The notes: generated by a model not told the origin, from the letters alone. 64,000 bases of DNA from JBDTVS01 sp040007095 (GCA_040007095.1 JBDTVS010000027.1:3436-67435), one strand, 5' to 3'. Positions 8,853 through 18,180 are shown, counted from the first letter of the stretch. Numbers and translations: made by a program.

Positions 8853-9284
8853 TCACTGTTTCACTTCCGACAGGCGGATCTGCGCGAGCTGCGCCAGACC
8901 GAGCTCCTGAGATCCGGCGGGAAGATCGTTCACCTGAAACAAGTACGCGAGGATGTCCAGATATCCGTCGTCGGTCAGCGTGGACGGATCATCGGCGGGC
9001 ATCGTCGCCTTGACGTAGTCGAACAGGCGGCGCGCGTCCCACCCTTGGATGAACGCCTTGAACGGCTCACCGCGAAGAGGCGGCGCGCCGGTGTCGCCCG
9101 AGAGCGTCCCACTCAGATCGCCCTGGTGACATGCCGCGCAGGATGTCGTGTAACGGATCTTGCCTCGTTTGGCTTGATCCGCCGAATAGAACCCGTCTGG
9201 CGGAGGCCTGCTCGACGTTCTCGCCGCGCCTGTCGCTCTTGCGGCGAGCGCAAGTGCGAGGATGCCGACGAGGCGACCCTTCAC
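8853..9284 (-). CDS. Small exported mono-heme cytochrome c
   Basis: A 143-residue protein with a signal peptide (MKGRLVGILALALAARATGA) and one CxxCH heme motif in SCAACHQGDLSG, about residues 48-59. The axial Met is probably in ATMPADDPSTL, followed by a helix ending ILAYLFQVNDLPAG, as in class I cytochromes. It starts with GTG whose bases overlap the stop of the ankyrin gene (GTGA), so it is translationally coupled as the last gene of the DUF1592-DUF1552-ankyrin operon. A same-length relative (24867-25298) sits beside a PQQ dehydrogenase, which suggests a role as periplasmic electron acceptor. Confidence 0.88.
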   Translation of the reverse strand: MKGRLVGILALALAARATGAARTSSRPPPDGFYSADQAKRGKIRYTTSCAACHQGDLSGTLSGDTGAPPLRGEPFKAFIQGWDARRLFDYVKATMPADDPSTLTDDGYLDILAYLFQVNDLPAGSQELGLAQLAQIRLSEVKQ

Positions 9285-10861
9285 GGTCCGGTGCTCGCCG
9301 TTGTCGCAGAGGACACCTGCAGGCCCTTCTTCTCCATCAGTTCCGCCAGCAGTGCGGCGGTGTCCAGATGCGGGTCGTTGAGCGCGCCGTCGACGTTGGC
9401 CATGCCGCGCAACGCCTCGTCACGGGGCGTGCGGCCTTGAGCGTTCTTGGCGTCCAGTCTGGCGCCGCCGTCGACCAGGAACCGGACGACGCCGTTGGCG
9501 CCGACCATGGCGGCGGCGTGCAAGGCGGTTTGCCCCGCGTCGTTCGCGGCGTTGAGGTCGGCACCTCGAGCCAGCAACAGGGTCATGGCTTGGATCGCAG
9601 TCTTCTCTTCGTCAGCACTCACGTGAAGGTCCGCCCCGTATTTCCGGCCGAGGCCGCCGGCCAGCGCCATCAGGGCGGTGACTCGACTCCTGGTCGCGAG
9701 ATTTGGATCGGCTCCCTTCTCGAGGAGCAGTTGCATCGCCGCGAGGTCGGCATTCTTCGCCGCGCGGATGAACGGAGTCGTGCCGGCTCCCACCGCCCCG
9801 CCGAACGTGTTCTGTGCGGCGACTGCGTCGCCCTTCCATCCAGGCGGCGCCGACTTCAGCGTCGGGTTGGGAGCGGCGCCCCGCTCGAGCAGCAGCTTCG
9901 CGAGGTCGAGGCTGTCGAGTGTGCCCGTCGCTTGCGGTGCCGGCCGGTTCTGAATCCAGTCCAGGGAGTGCAGATCGATCGCCATGTACAGCGGTGTTCT
10001 GCCCGCGGCGTCCGCGGCATTCACGTTGGCGCGTTTCTCCACGAGCACCGCCGCCGTGTCGTAGTACCCGTTGCGAATCGCCAGCAGCATCGGCGTGATG
10101 CCGTCAGGATCGCCCAGATTCAGATCGGCACCTGCGTCCGCGAGCACCCGCACCGCATCGGATGCGCCCTGTCTCGCGGCAAACAACAGGGGAGTCAGGC
10201 CGCCCTTGGGAAACGTGGTCAGCAGCGTCTGAAGCGCCGCCCCCTTTTTGTCGGTCCGGAAATCCGCGATCTCCCGTTTCGGCGCTGCCAGGACGGTCGC
10301 TCGCGCGTCGAGCGCGGCGCCCGCGTTGATCAACTCCTGAACGACGGCGCCATGATTTTCGGCGGCCGCCCACATCAAGGCGGTCTGCCCGTACCAGCGC
10401 TCCGTGGCGTTGACGTCCGCGCCGCCGGTCAGCAGCAGATGGACCGCCTCGACCCGTCCTGTCCGCGCCGCGATCATCAGCGCGGTCTCGCCTTCTGGTC
10501 CCGTGACGCGAGCGTCCGCGCCGGCCTTCAGCAACGCGTCGGTCGCGGCCACACTGCCCAGACCAGCGGCCAGCGCCAACGGGGTGACGCCGTACCGGTT
10601 CGTCGCATTTGCGTTCGCGCCCGCTCGAAGCAGCTGCGTCACCGTGGCAATGTCGTCGGCTCGAACCGCCCAATGCAGCGCCGTCGTCCCGTCGACTTCG
10701 GGAACGTTCACGTCGACTCGTCGCTTGATGAGCGATTCGAGGGCCGCGCGGTCGCCTTCCCGCACCGCCCTGGCGACCTGTGCATCACTGCCGCTGGCAA
10801 CGCCCGCAGCGAGCAATAGAAGCGTCCCGACACAGCCGGCGATCGATCGTCTCTGGATCAT
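9281..10861 (-). CDS. Exported ankyrin-repeat protein
   Basis: A 526-residue protein from the ATG at 10859-10861, with TAAGGAGC eight bases upstream. A signal peptide (IAGCVGTLLLLAAGVASGSDA) is followed by about ten ankyrin repeats; good examples are DGTTALHWAVRADDIATVTQ, NRYGVTPLALAAGLGSVAAT and AGQTALHAAAMVGANGVVRF. There is an insert after the fourth repeat (about residues 190-215). Ankyrin arrays bind proteins; this one is likely periplasmic. It lies 10 bases downstream of DUF1552 and overlaps the cytochrome c start, so it belongs to the same operon and may scaffold the DUF1552/DUF1592 proteins (inference). Confidence 0.9.
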   Translation of the reverse strand: MIQRRSIAGCVGTLLLLAAGVASGSDAQVARAVREGDRAALESLIKRRVDVNVPEVDGTTALHWAVRADDIATVTQLLRAGANANATNRYGVTPLALAAGLGSVAATDALLKAGADARVTGPEGETALMIAARTGRVEAVHLLLTGGADVNATERWYGQTALMWAAAENHGAVVQELINAGAALDARATVLAAPKREIADFRTDKKGAALQTLLTTFPKGGLTPLLFAARQGASDAVRVLADAGADLNLGDPDGITPMLLAIRNGYYDTAAVLVEKRANVNAADAAGRTPLYMAIDLHSLDWIQNRPAPQATGTLDSLDLAKLLLERGAAPNPTLKSAPPGWKGDAVAAQNTFGGAVGAGTTPFIRAAKNADLAAMQLLLEKGADPNLATRSRVTALMALAGGLGRKYGADLHVSADEEKTAIQAMTLLLARGADLNAANDAGQTALHAAAMVGANGVVRFLVDGGARLDAKNAQGRTPRDEALRGMANVDGALNDPHLDTAALLAELMEKKGLQVSSATTASTGP

Positions 10862-10871
10862 GTTCGGCTCC

Positions 10872-12197
10872 TTACAGATCGACGCGGCCGGTGCTGTATC
10901 CCACCCGCTCTGCCGCAATGCCGAACTTGTCGACGATGCTCAGCAGCAGGTTTCCGCTCGGTTCCGGCGCATGCGCCTTGAGGTGTCGGCCGCCGGCAAT
11001 CGTTCCCGTTCCGGTGCCGGCGACGAGATAGGGCAGGGCGATATGGCTGTGCACGTTGGCGTTGCCCATGCCGCTGCCGTACAGGATGACCGAGTGATCC
11101 AGCACCGATCCGTCGCCGTCGGGGATGGCCTGCAGCTTCTCCAGAAATTTGCCGAACAGGCTGACGTGATAGGTGTTGATCTTCGCGAAGCGCGCCATCT
11201 TGTCCGCTTTGTTCTGGTGGTGCGACAGCCCATGATGCGGCTCGTCCACGCCGATTTGCGGATAGGTGCGATTGTGCAGATCGCGCGCCATCATGAACGT
11301 GAACACGCGCGTGATGTCCGCCTGGTAGGCGATCGCGAGCAGGTCGAACATCAGCGCGACATGCTCTTCAAAATCGTCGGGCACGCCGATTGGCGCCGTG
11401 GGAACCGCCAGGTCGGTGGTGGTGTTCTGCTCGGAGCGCTGGATCCGGCGCTCGATTTCGCGCAGGTCTTCCAGGTACGCGCCCAGCCTCACACGGTCGC
11501 CGGCGCCCAGGCCGTGCTGCAACGCGGTCGCCGATGCCGACACCGAATCGAGGATGCTGCGCCGTGTCCGCATGCGTTCCAGTCGCTGGTCGAGCGTCCC
11601 GGCGCCGCCGAACAGCCGCTCGAAGACGACGCGGGGGTTGATTTCCATGGGCAGCGGCGCGGTCGGTCCGGCCCACGCGATCGTGTTCATGTAGGTGCAG
11701 CTGTACCCCACGTCGCACGCGCCGACAAATCCGGTGAAGTCTTCCGTCGCGAGCTCGAGCGAGGGGAAGGGCGTGCTCTGGCCGATCGCTTTCGCGATGA
11801 TCTGATCGATGGTCGTCTCGTTCCGGACGTCGACGCCTTCGGTCTTTTTCGGCGAGATGCCCGTCAGCCACATGGCGGGCGCCGTCGCGTGCCCGCCGGC
11901 CGCGAGATCCTTGGGACCGTCGAGCCCACTGACGACACACAGATGCTGGCGCAGCGGTTCGAGCGGCTTCAAGATGGGCGAGAAATCAAACCCCGCGCCT
12001 TCCCGCGCCGGCGTCCATTGATCGAGGATCTTGCCGTGGGGCACATAGACCGCCCCGAATCGGCGCACCGGGTTGGCCGCCGTCTTGGCCGTGGCCGTCA
12101 GCGCGGGTACCATCGCCTCGAGCAGCGGGAGCGCCATGCTGACGCCCACGCCGCGCAGGAACGTCCGGCGGGGCAACGACATCTTGGTGATGAACAT
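10872..12197 (-). CDS. DUF1552 family protein
   Basis: A 441-residue protein from ATG 12195-12197, with GGAG eight bases upstream. It opens with a Tat-like signal, MSLPRRTFLRGVGVSMALPLL (Arg-Arg near residue 10), then the family-typical YVPHGKILDQWTP, CVVSGLDGPKDLAAGGHATA and HHGLSHHQNKADKMA, and the C-terminal VILYGSGMGNANVHSHIALP. DUF1552 shares general design with DUF1501 (alkaline-phosphatase-like clan) but its activity is unknown. It follows DUF1592 by 17 bases, a pairing widely seen in Acidobacteria, Verrucomicrobia and Planctomycetes, and precedes the ankyrin gene. Confidence 0.92.
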   Translation of the reverse strand: MFITKMSLPRRTFLRGVGVSMALPLLEAMVPALTATAKTAANPVRRFGAVYVPHGKILDQWTPAREGAGFDFSPILKPLEPLRQHLCVVSGLDGPKDLAAGGHATAPAMWLTGISPKKTEGVDVRNETTIDQIIAKAIGQSTPFPSLELATEDFTGFVGACDVGYSCTYMNTIAWAGPTAPLPMEINPRVVFERLFGGAGTLDQRLERMRTRRSILDSVSASATALQHGLGAGDRVRLGAYLEDLREIERRIQRSEQNTTTDLAVPTAPIGVPDDFEEHVALMFDLLAIAYQADITRVFTFMMARDLHNRTYPQIGVDEPHHGLSHHQNKADKMARFAKINTYHVSLFGKFLEKLQAIPDGDGSVLDHSVILYGSGMGNANVHSHIALPYLVAGTGTGTIAGGRHLKAHAPEPSGNLLLSIVDKFGIAAERVGYSTGRVDL

Positions 12198-12214
12198 CAG
12201 AGTTTCTCCAGCTG

Positions 12215-14677
12215 TCAACGATTCGCGTTTGTGGCGACCGGTTCCGCAGAGGATTTCATCCTCATCTGGAACGGGACGCTGTTGACGACACCGAGCACGA
12301 CGGACGAAAAGCGGTCATTCTGGCGGCTGGCGCTTCTCACAATCGCCCGCACCGACGGCATGTCGTAATACTCGAGACCGCGCCCGAGCGCGTAGGTGAG
12401 CAGCTTGGCGGTCATCGTGCCGACGAAGGCGTCCGGTTGGCGCAGCAGCGCTTGTCGCAGCGCGACCGGACCGTCGACCCTGGTGCCGTCCGCGAGCTGC
12501 GCGGCCGGATCGATCGGGCTGCGCGCGTCGCTCGTGCGCCATGCACCGACCCCGTCGAAGTTCTCCAAGGCGAAGCCAAAGGGATCCATCAGCTTGTGAC
12601 ATGAGGCGCACGCGGGGCTCGCGCGGTGCTCCTCCATCTGCTCGCGCATCGTCAACGGGCGCGCGCGCTCGCTGTTTTCCTTGAGCGCCGGAACGTCGGG
12701 CGGCGGCGGTGGCGGCGGCGTGCCGAGGAGGTTGTCGAGGATCCATTTTCCGCGCAGCACGGGCGACGTTCGATTGGCTTGCGAGGTGACGGTCAGGATG
12801 CTGCCGTGACCGAGCAGGCCGCGGCGGGCCTCGCTCGCGACCGGGACGCGGCGGTACTGACTGCCGTAGATGTTCGGAATGCCGTAGTGCTTGGCGAGCC
12901 GTTCGTTGACGAAGGTGTAGTCGGCCGTCAGCAGGTCCAGCACGCTGCGGTCGTCGCGCATCACGCTTTCGACCAGCAGCTCGGTCTCGCGTTGAAAGGC
13001 CTGACGAAGGTTGTCGTCGAATTCGGGAAACTGCTCATGGCTGGGCGACACATTCTTGAGATTGCGCAGATACAGCCACTGCCCTGCGAAGTTGCTGACC
13101 AGCGCACCGGCGCGCGGGTCGCGCAGCATCCGCTTCACCTGCTGCTCGAGCACGGCCGGATCGTGGAGCCTCCCGCGACTCGCCTGCGTCAGCAGCGCCT
13201 CATCAGGAATGCTGCTCCACAAGAAAAAGGACAGCCTGGACGCCAACTCGAGGTCGCTGACGCGAAAGATCGCGCCTGGCCCAGCGTCTCCGCCGTCGCG
13301 CTCCGCACGGAACACGAATTGCGGATCGGCGAGAATCCGCTCGAGCGCCAGTTGGATTCCGGCGTCGAAGTCGCGCTTGCCCCGCCCCGTCTCGTAAAAC
13401 GTCAGCAGCGGCCGCAGATCGGTATCAGTGACCGGACGACGGTAGGCGCGGCGAGCCAGCACCGACAGGATTTGTTTCGCGCACTCCGTTTCGCCGGCCC
13501 GCTGCGCCGCGCCGCCCGGCGATGGACGGCAGCCGAAGATCCGACGCCGGCTGGCGGTGTCGCCGCGGCCGGTGACCGCGAACGGACCGCTGACCGTGAC
13601 CGTGTCCAACTGCGGCACGCCCTCGGAGTCGACCGGATCAAGCGTCGACTGGTACGGCCGCAAGAGCGTCGGCGACAGCGCTTCGCTTTTTTCGAGGAAG
13701 GCGACGCCAATCGTGCGCAGTCCGGCCTTGACCGGGACGCGAACCTGCAGTCGTGCCTCGATCATCGTCGCGGCGTTCTGCGGCCCCATCAGCGATGTGG
13801 CGAAGTCTTCCGGCGTGCCGACGGTGGCCAGTTTCACGCGCGCCCCGTCGACCGTCACCTCGAGCTGATGCGGATAGGCGAGGCCGCGAATGAACCCCAC
13901 GTTCGTCCGCCACAGCTTTGGCTTGATCACATACTCGCCGTCGAGCGGAAAGGTCTCGCGGATGAGGGTGCCGCCGCGGGTGCCGAGCGGCAGGCCGTCG
14001 ATGTGCTGCGTCTGCGTCAGGTCGAACCGGACGCGGTAGGTCCGATCGGTCGGCGGCATCGACGGATCGCCGACGGCCAGCGCACTGATTGTTTCGGCCG
14101 CGGCCATGTACCGCTCGAGCAGGACCGGCGAGACGCCGAGCACGTCCGCGACGTTGTCGAATCCATAGCTCGAGTCATCGGGCGGCAGCAACGAGGCCGC
14201 TTCGACGTCGAGTGAGAGCAGGTCGCGGATGGCGTTCTGGTACTCCGCGCGATTGAGCCGATGCAGAGCGGGACGCCCCGGATTCGGGCGCGCCGCGCTG
14301 GCCGAATCGATGGTCGCTTCCAGCCACCCGACCAGCGCCTGGCTCGCCGCATCGTCGGGCCGGGGCGCGCCCTGCGGAGGCATCGCGCCGCTGCGCACTT
14401 TCTTGATGACCTTCTCCCACACCTCGGCGCCGTCGGGGACCGCGGCGAGACTCATCCCATCGAGCGCCAGGCCCGCGGTCTTCGTCCGCTGGTTGTGACA
14501 GGTCACGCAATAGCGGTCGAGCACGGCCCTGTGTGCGGACACCGGAAGCGTGTCGAGCGCAGTCTGCCTGGCCTGCGGCGCCGCGGCCAGCGGCAGGCTC
14601 GAAACGGCCGCGGCGGCCCAGGTGATCGCCAGAGTCGAGACCAGCAGGCGGGAGGGGAGGATTCTCAACTTCAACAT
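12215..14677 (-). CDS. DUF1592 multidomain secreted cytochrome-like protein
   Basis: An 820-residue protein from ATG 14675-14677; no strong ribosome site is visible. A signal peptide (LLVSTLAITWAAAAVSSLPL) precedes a PSCyt1-type heme motif, YCVTCHNQRTK (CxxCH near residue 57). Domain order then matches the family: DUF1587 (LNRAEYQNAIRDLL), a jelly-roll-like insert, DUF1595 (RRAYRRPVTDTDL), DUF1592 (ELASRLSFFLWSSIPDEAL), DUF1588 (RRGLLGHGSILTVTSQANRT) and DUF1585 (LLTYALGRGLEYYD). A second CxxCH (ACASCHKLMDPFGFALENFD, near residue 690) lies between the last two domains. It is the first gene of the operon. Function is unknown; two hemes imply redox chemistry. Confidence 0.93.
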   Translation of the reverse strand: MLKLRILPSRLLVSTLAITWAAAAVSSLPLAAAPQARQTALDTLPVSAHRAVLDRYCVTCHNQRTKTAGLALDGMSLAAVPDGAEVWEKVIKKVRSGAMPPQGAPRPDDAASQALVGWLEATIDSASAARPNPGRPALHRLNRAEYQNAIRDLLSLDVEAASLLPPDDSSYGFDNVADVLGVSPVLLERYMAAAETISALAVGDPSMPPTDRTYRVRFDLTQTQHIDGLPLGTRGGTLIRETFPLDGEYVIKPKLWRTNVGFIRGLAYPHQLEVTVDGARVKLATVGTPEDFATSLMGPQNAATMIEARLQVRVPVKAGLRTIGVAFLEKSEALSPTLLRPYQSTLDPVDSEGVPQLDTVTVSGPFAVTGRGDTASRRRIFGCRPSPGGAAQRAGETECAKQILSVLARRAYRRPVTDTDLRPLLTFYETGRGKRDFDAGIQLALERILADPQFVFRAERDGGDAGPGAIFRVSDLELASRLSFFLWSSIPDEALLTQASRGRLHDPAVLEQQVKRMLRDPRAGALVSNFAGQWLYLRNLKNVSPSHEQFPEFDDNLRQAFQRETELLVESVMRDDRSVLDLLTADYTFVNERLAKHYGIPNIYGSQYRRVPVASEARRGLLGHGSILTVTSQANRTSPVLRGKWILDNLLGTPPPPPPPDVPALKENSERARPLTMREQMEEHRASPACASCHKLMDPFGFALENFDGVGAWRTSDARSPIDPAAQLADGTRVDGPVALRQALLRQPDAFVGTMTAKLLTYALGRGLEYYDMPSVRAIVRSASRQNDRFSSVVLGVVNSVPFQMRMKSSAEPVATNANR

Positions 14678-14760
14678 GTCGGGCGTCGAGCGTCGCACAG
14701 TCTTCGGCCGCGAGACAATACCCAGGTGTAGTTATAGCCGAAGCCGGTGACTCTGCCTAG

Positions 14761-14836
14761 CAGGTTCCTGAAAAAGCCACCTGCTCAGCTCCGACTTCTG
14801 AGTTTTCAGTTCGGGCTGCGTTTTTCAGCAGCCTGG
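14761..14836. repeat. Short element with imperfect inverted ends
   Basis: CAGGTTCCTGAAAAAGC (14761-14777) and, on the other strand from 14836, CCAGGCTGCTGAAAAACGC form inverted ends of a 76-base segment between the divergent DUF1592 operon and TonB receptor A. The right end alone makes a small hairpin (GGCTGC/GCAGCC). One matching end, CCGCTGAAAAACGCAGC, recurs near 49941-49957. Confidence 0.45.
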
Positions 14837-14883
14837 CAAGAAGAGTCATAGCCAATTGGACCGAAAGAATGGATACTCACGGT

Positions 14884-14931
14884 CGGCGAACGGCCGGCGA
14901 ACGGCCGGCGAACGGCCGGCGAACGGCCGGC
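14884..14931. repeat. 11-bp tandem repeat upstream of TonB receptor A
   Basis: Four exact copies of CGGCGAACGGC (14884-14927) and a partial fifth. The array ends about 35 bases before the receptor start codon, with the ribosome site AGGGAG between. An 11-bp unit is one helical turn, so copy-number change would alter spacing in the promoter or leader. Confidence 0.85.
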
Positions 14932-14966
14932 AACCGATTCGTCCACGCTGCAAGGGAGAAGTGAAC

Positions 14967-17951
14967 ATGACGCGGTCAGGGAGCACGCTGTCCTGGTTAG
15001 TGGGATTTGCCCTCATACCCCTTGCGGCCTCCGCCCAGGGGTCCATCGCCGGCGCGGTCAGGGATCCGTCCGGCGCCGTGCTACCAGGCGTGACGGTCGA
15101 AGCGGCGAGCCCGGCGCTGATCGAGAGAGTTCGCTCCGTCACCACCGACGGGACCGGCCAGTACAAGATCGTGGATCTCCGGCCCGGCACCTACTCCGTC
15201 ACCTTTACGCTGGCCGGATTCAGCGCCTTCAAACGTGAAGGCATCGAGCTGACCGGCTCGTTCGCGGCCACGGTGAACGCCGAGTTGAAGGTCGGGACCG
15301 TGCAGGAAACAATCACCGTCACGGGCGAGTCCCCGATTGTCGACGTCCAGAATTCCGCACAGCAGCGCGTGCTCGGCGCGGATGTGATCGATGCCATTCC
15401 GACGTCGAGAACGCAGTTCACCACGGCCGTCCTGATTCCGGGTATGACGATTTCCACCTCTCAGGACGTCGGTGGAACGAACAGTCTCGCCGGCACGACC
15501 ACGTCGCTGGCGATTCATGGAGGCCGGCCAGGCGATCAGCGAATCCTGATTGACGGGCTCCCGACTGCGAACATCGAGACGTCGGGCAATGCCAGCAATT
15601 TCCTGCCCAACATGGGCAGCACGCAGGAGATGACCATCGACTATGCGGCGGGATCGGCCGACCAGGAGACTGGCGGCGTCCGCGTGAACATGATTCCCCG
15701 GCAGGGCGGCAACCTGCTGAGCGGGTCGCTGTTCGCCACCGCCGTGAACTCCTCGTTTCAGTCGAACAACTACACCGACGAGCTGAAGGCCACAGGGCTG
15801 AGGGCGCCGGACGCCATCAAGCTCAATTACGATCTCAATCCGTCGCTCGGTGGGCCCCTCCTTCACGACAGGCTCTGGTTTTACTCCTCGGCCCGGTTCG
15901 TGGCGAATCAGAACTATGTCGCTGGGGTCGTGGGCAACCGCAACGCCGGTAATCCCAGCGCGTGGACGTATGTTCCCGACGACAGCGTGAAGGGCCTGTA
16001 TTCGTTGTCGCAGGAGAGCGTGAACGTCCGTCTCACCTGGCAAGCCAATCAGAAGAACAAGTTCAGCGGCTTCTACGACAACCAGTGGCGCTGCTGGTGC
16101 AAACGAACGCTGGCGAATATCTCGCCGGAGTCGGACAGTACCTACAATTTTCCCATCGAGAACATGGCGTCGTTCAGCTGGTCGTCGCCGCTGACCAGCC
16201 GGCTTCTGATCGACGCCAGCCTGTCGAGCCGTGGCGAGCGGTTTGCGGTCCAGAAACCGGCGATCGGCGATCCCTTCCGGACGCTGATCCCGGTCACCGA
16301 GCAGTCCACCGGGCTGCTCTATCGTGGCGTCGGCACCGCGGTCGCCACGCAACCGTTCATCGCCAACACGACCTCGCCCTCCAACGCGCAGGCGTCACTG
16401 ACGTTCGTGACCGGCGCCCACGCGCTCAAACTCGGCTTCAACGACACCTGGGGCGGCCGTCATGCGACGTATGACTCGCCGGCGGATGTCGGGCTGACCT
16501 ACCGGTTCAATACAGTCAACGGCGTCACCACGCCCAATCTGATCACGCAATACGCGACACCGTACAGCAACAGCGAGAACCTGAAGGCGAACCTGGGAAT
16601 CTTCGTGCAGGACAAGTGGACCCGGAAACGGCTCACCCTGAATCTTGGCGTGCGCTTCGACTACTTCAATGACTATTTTCCCGAGTCCTCGCTCGGTCCG
16701 GGCCCGCTCGTGCCGACCCGCAATCTGACGTTCCCTGAAGCCTCGTTCGTCAGCTGGAAAGACGTATCCCCGCGCCTGGGCGCGGCGTACGACGTATTCG
16801 GCAACGGGAAGACGGCCGTCAAGATCAGCGTGGACAAATATATGGTCGCGCAAGGGCTCCAGGGCACGTATGGCGATCAGGCCGACCCCATTGGCCGCCT
16901 CCCGAACATGATCACCCGGAGCTGGAACGACTCCTTCTTTCCGGCCGGCGATCCGCGGCGCGGCAACTTCGTGCCCGACTGCGAGCTGACCAATCCTCTC
17001 GCCAACAACGAGTGCGGCATCATGTCCAATACGGCATTCGGGGGCACCGTTCCCGCGACGACCTACAACCCGAAGGCATTGGTCGGGTGGGGCGTTCGTC
17101 CCGACAGCTGGGAGTTCTCGACCAGTATCCAACACGAGCTCGTCCCGCGCGTGTCGATGAACGTGGGGTACTTCCGCCGGTGGTACAGCAACTTCACGGT
17201 GACCGACAACCTGTCCACCGATCCGACCGACTACAGTCCGTTCAGCATCACCGCGCCGTCCGATCCGAGGCTGCCCGCCGGCGGCAGCTACCTGGTGTCC
17301 GGTCTCTACGATCTCAACCCGAATCGGGCGGGGCTGGTGAACAACTACTTCACCCTGGCGAGCGACTACGGCAATCAGCTGGAGCACTGGAATGGCGTGG
17401 ACCTGACGGTGAATGCCAGGCCCAGACCGGGCCTGCTGCTGCAGGGCGGGCTCAGTACCGGGCGCACGATCACCGATAACTGCGATGTCGTCGCGAAGGT
17501 GGACAATCCGGGCACGCGCTTCTGCCACGTGCAGACCGACTTTCTGACGCAGGTCAAATTTCTGGGCTCCTACAACGTGCCCCGCGTCGACGTGCAGATC
17601 AGCGGGACGTTTCAGAGCATTCCCGGACCGCAGATCGGCGCGGCCTACGTCGCCACCAACGCCATCGTGGCGCCGTCGCTCGGCCGGAATCTGTCCGGCA
17701 ACGCCGCCAATGTGAGCGTGGCGCTGGTCGAGCCCGGGACCATCTACGGCGATCGCCTGAACCAGCTCGATTTCCGCGCCGGCAAGATTCTCAAGTTCGG
17801 GAAGACCCGAACGGCGGTGAATCTCGATCTCTTCAACGCCTTCAATCGGAACACCGCCCTGACAGTGAACAACAACTACGCCAGTTGGCAGCAGCCGCTG
17901 TCGATCCTTTCGGCACGCCTGGTCAAAATCAGCGTTCAGTTCGACTTTTGA
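14967..17951 (+). CDS. TonB-dependent receptor A (Oar-like, carboxypeptidase-regulatory domain)
   Basis: A 994-residue outer-membrane receptor from ATG 14967, preceded by AGGGAG; upstream in-frame starts run through the tandem repeat and are rejected. A signal peptide (LVGFALIPLAASAQG) is followed by a carboxypeptidase-regulatory-like domain (GAVRDPSGAVLPGVTVEAAS, about 25-105), a plug with IHGGRPGDQRILIDGLPTAN (about 185-205) and a long beta-barrel ending in VQFDF, the C-terminal Phe recognised by the BAM complex. The N-terminal 130 residues closely resemble receptor B at 31943. Such receptors import large or poorly soluble ligands with TonB energy. Downstream come a cytochrome stub, a DLSGVW protein and a PQQ dehydrogenase, hinting at uptake plus periplasmic oxidation. 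Confidence 0.92.
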   Translation: MTRSGSTLSWLVGFALIPLAASAQGSIAGAVRDPSGAVLPGVTVEAASPALIERVRSVTTDGTGQYKIVDLRPGTYSVTFTLAGFSAFKREGIELTGSFAATVNAELKVGTVQETITVTGESPIVDVQNSAQQRVLGADVIDAIPTSRTQFTTAVLIPGMTISTSQDVGGTNSLAGTTTSLAIHGGRPGDQRILIDGLPTANIETSGNASNFLPNMGSTQEMTIDYAAGSADQETGGVRVNMIPRQGGNLLSGSLFATAVNSSFQSNNYTDELKATGLRAPDAIKLNYDLNPSLGGPLLHDRLWFYSSARFVANQNYVAGVVGNRNAGNPSAWTYVPDDSVKGLYSLSQESVNVRLTWQANQKNKFSGFYDNQWRCWCKRTLANISPESDSTYNFPIENMASFSWSSPLTSRLLIDASLSSRGERFAVQKPAIGDPFRTLIPVTEQSTGLLYRGVGTAVATQPFIANTTSPSNAQASLTFVTGAHALKLGFNDTWGGRHATYDSPADVGLTYRFNTVNGVTTPNLITQYATPYSNSENLKANLGIFVQDKWTRKRLTLNLGVRFDYFNDYFPESSLGPGPLVPTRNLTFPEASFVSWKDVSPRLGAAYDVFGNGKTAVKISVDKYMVAQGLQGTYGDQADPIGRLPNMITRSWNDSFFPAGDPRRGNFVPDCELTNPLANNECGIMSNTAFGGTVPATTYNPKALVGWGVRPDSWEFSTSIQHELVPRVSMNVGYFRRWYSNFTVTDNLSTDPTDYSPFSITAPSDPRLPAGGSYLVSGLYDLNPNRAGLVNNYFTLASDYGNQLEHWNGVDLTVNARPRPGLLLQGGLSTGRTITDNCDVVAKVDNPGTRFCHVQTDFLTQVKFLGSYNVPRVDVQISGTFQSIPGPQIGAAYVATNAIVAPSLGRNLSGNAANVSVALVEPGTIYGDRLNQLDFRAGKILKFGKTRTAVNLDLFNAFNRNTALTVNNNYASWQQPLSILSARLVKISVQFDF

Positions 17952-18003
17952 TGCACCGGCGATTCACGAGGGCGACGGCCGACTGGCGCGGGAGTTGGAG
18001 GCG

Positions 18004-18180
18004 ATGAAGGTTCTTCACCTGTGGCTCATGGTTCCCCTCATGGCCTGCGCACCGGTTGCGCTATGGGCGGCCGACGATCCGTACGCCGCGCAGCTGTTCG
18101 CGCAGCACTGCGCGTCGTGTCACGAGGCCGGGGCCGGAGGCGCCGCCCGCGTCCCAGCGGTCTCGCAGCTTGAAACTTGA
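18004..18180 (+). pseudogene. 5' stub of a secreted cytochrome c / PQQ protein
   Basis: From ATG 18004 the frame reads a signal peptide (MKVLHLWLMVPLMACAPVAL) then DDPYAAQLFAQHCASCHEAG, a CxxCH heme motif, and ends after RVPAVSQLET at a TGA, 58 codons in all. In this phylum such a start normally leads a full cytochrome domain fused to a PQQ-type propeller. Nothing downstream continues it in another frame; the next gene begins at 18248. I read it as the remnant of a gene whose body was deleted. A functional heme peptide of this size is unlikely. Confidence 0.6.

Noticed and set aside
10404..12368. Plus-strand open frame of 654 codons
   Set aside because: It is antisense to the ankyrin and DUF1552 genes, has low-complexity Arg/His/Gln-rich sequence and no domain; it is a GC-skew shadow.
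14884..14931. Possible CRISPR-like array
   Set aside because: The 11-bp units are directly adjacent without spacers and no cas genes are present.
16395..17528. Minus-strand open frame of 377 codons inside TonB receptor A
   Set aside because: Antisense to a clear receptor barrel; no signal, no motif and no ribosome site.
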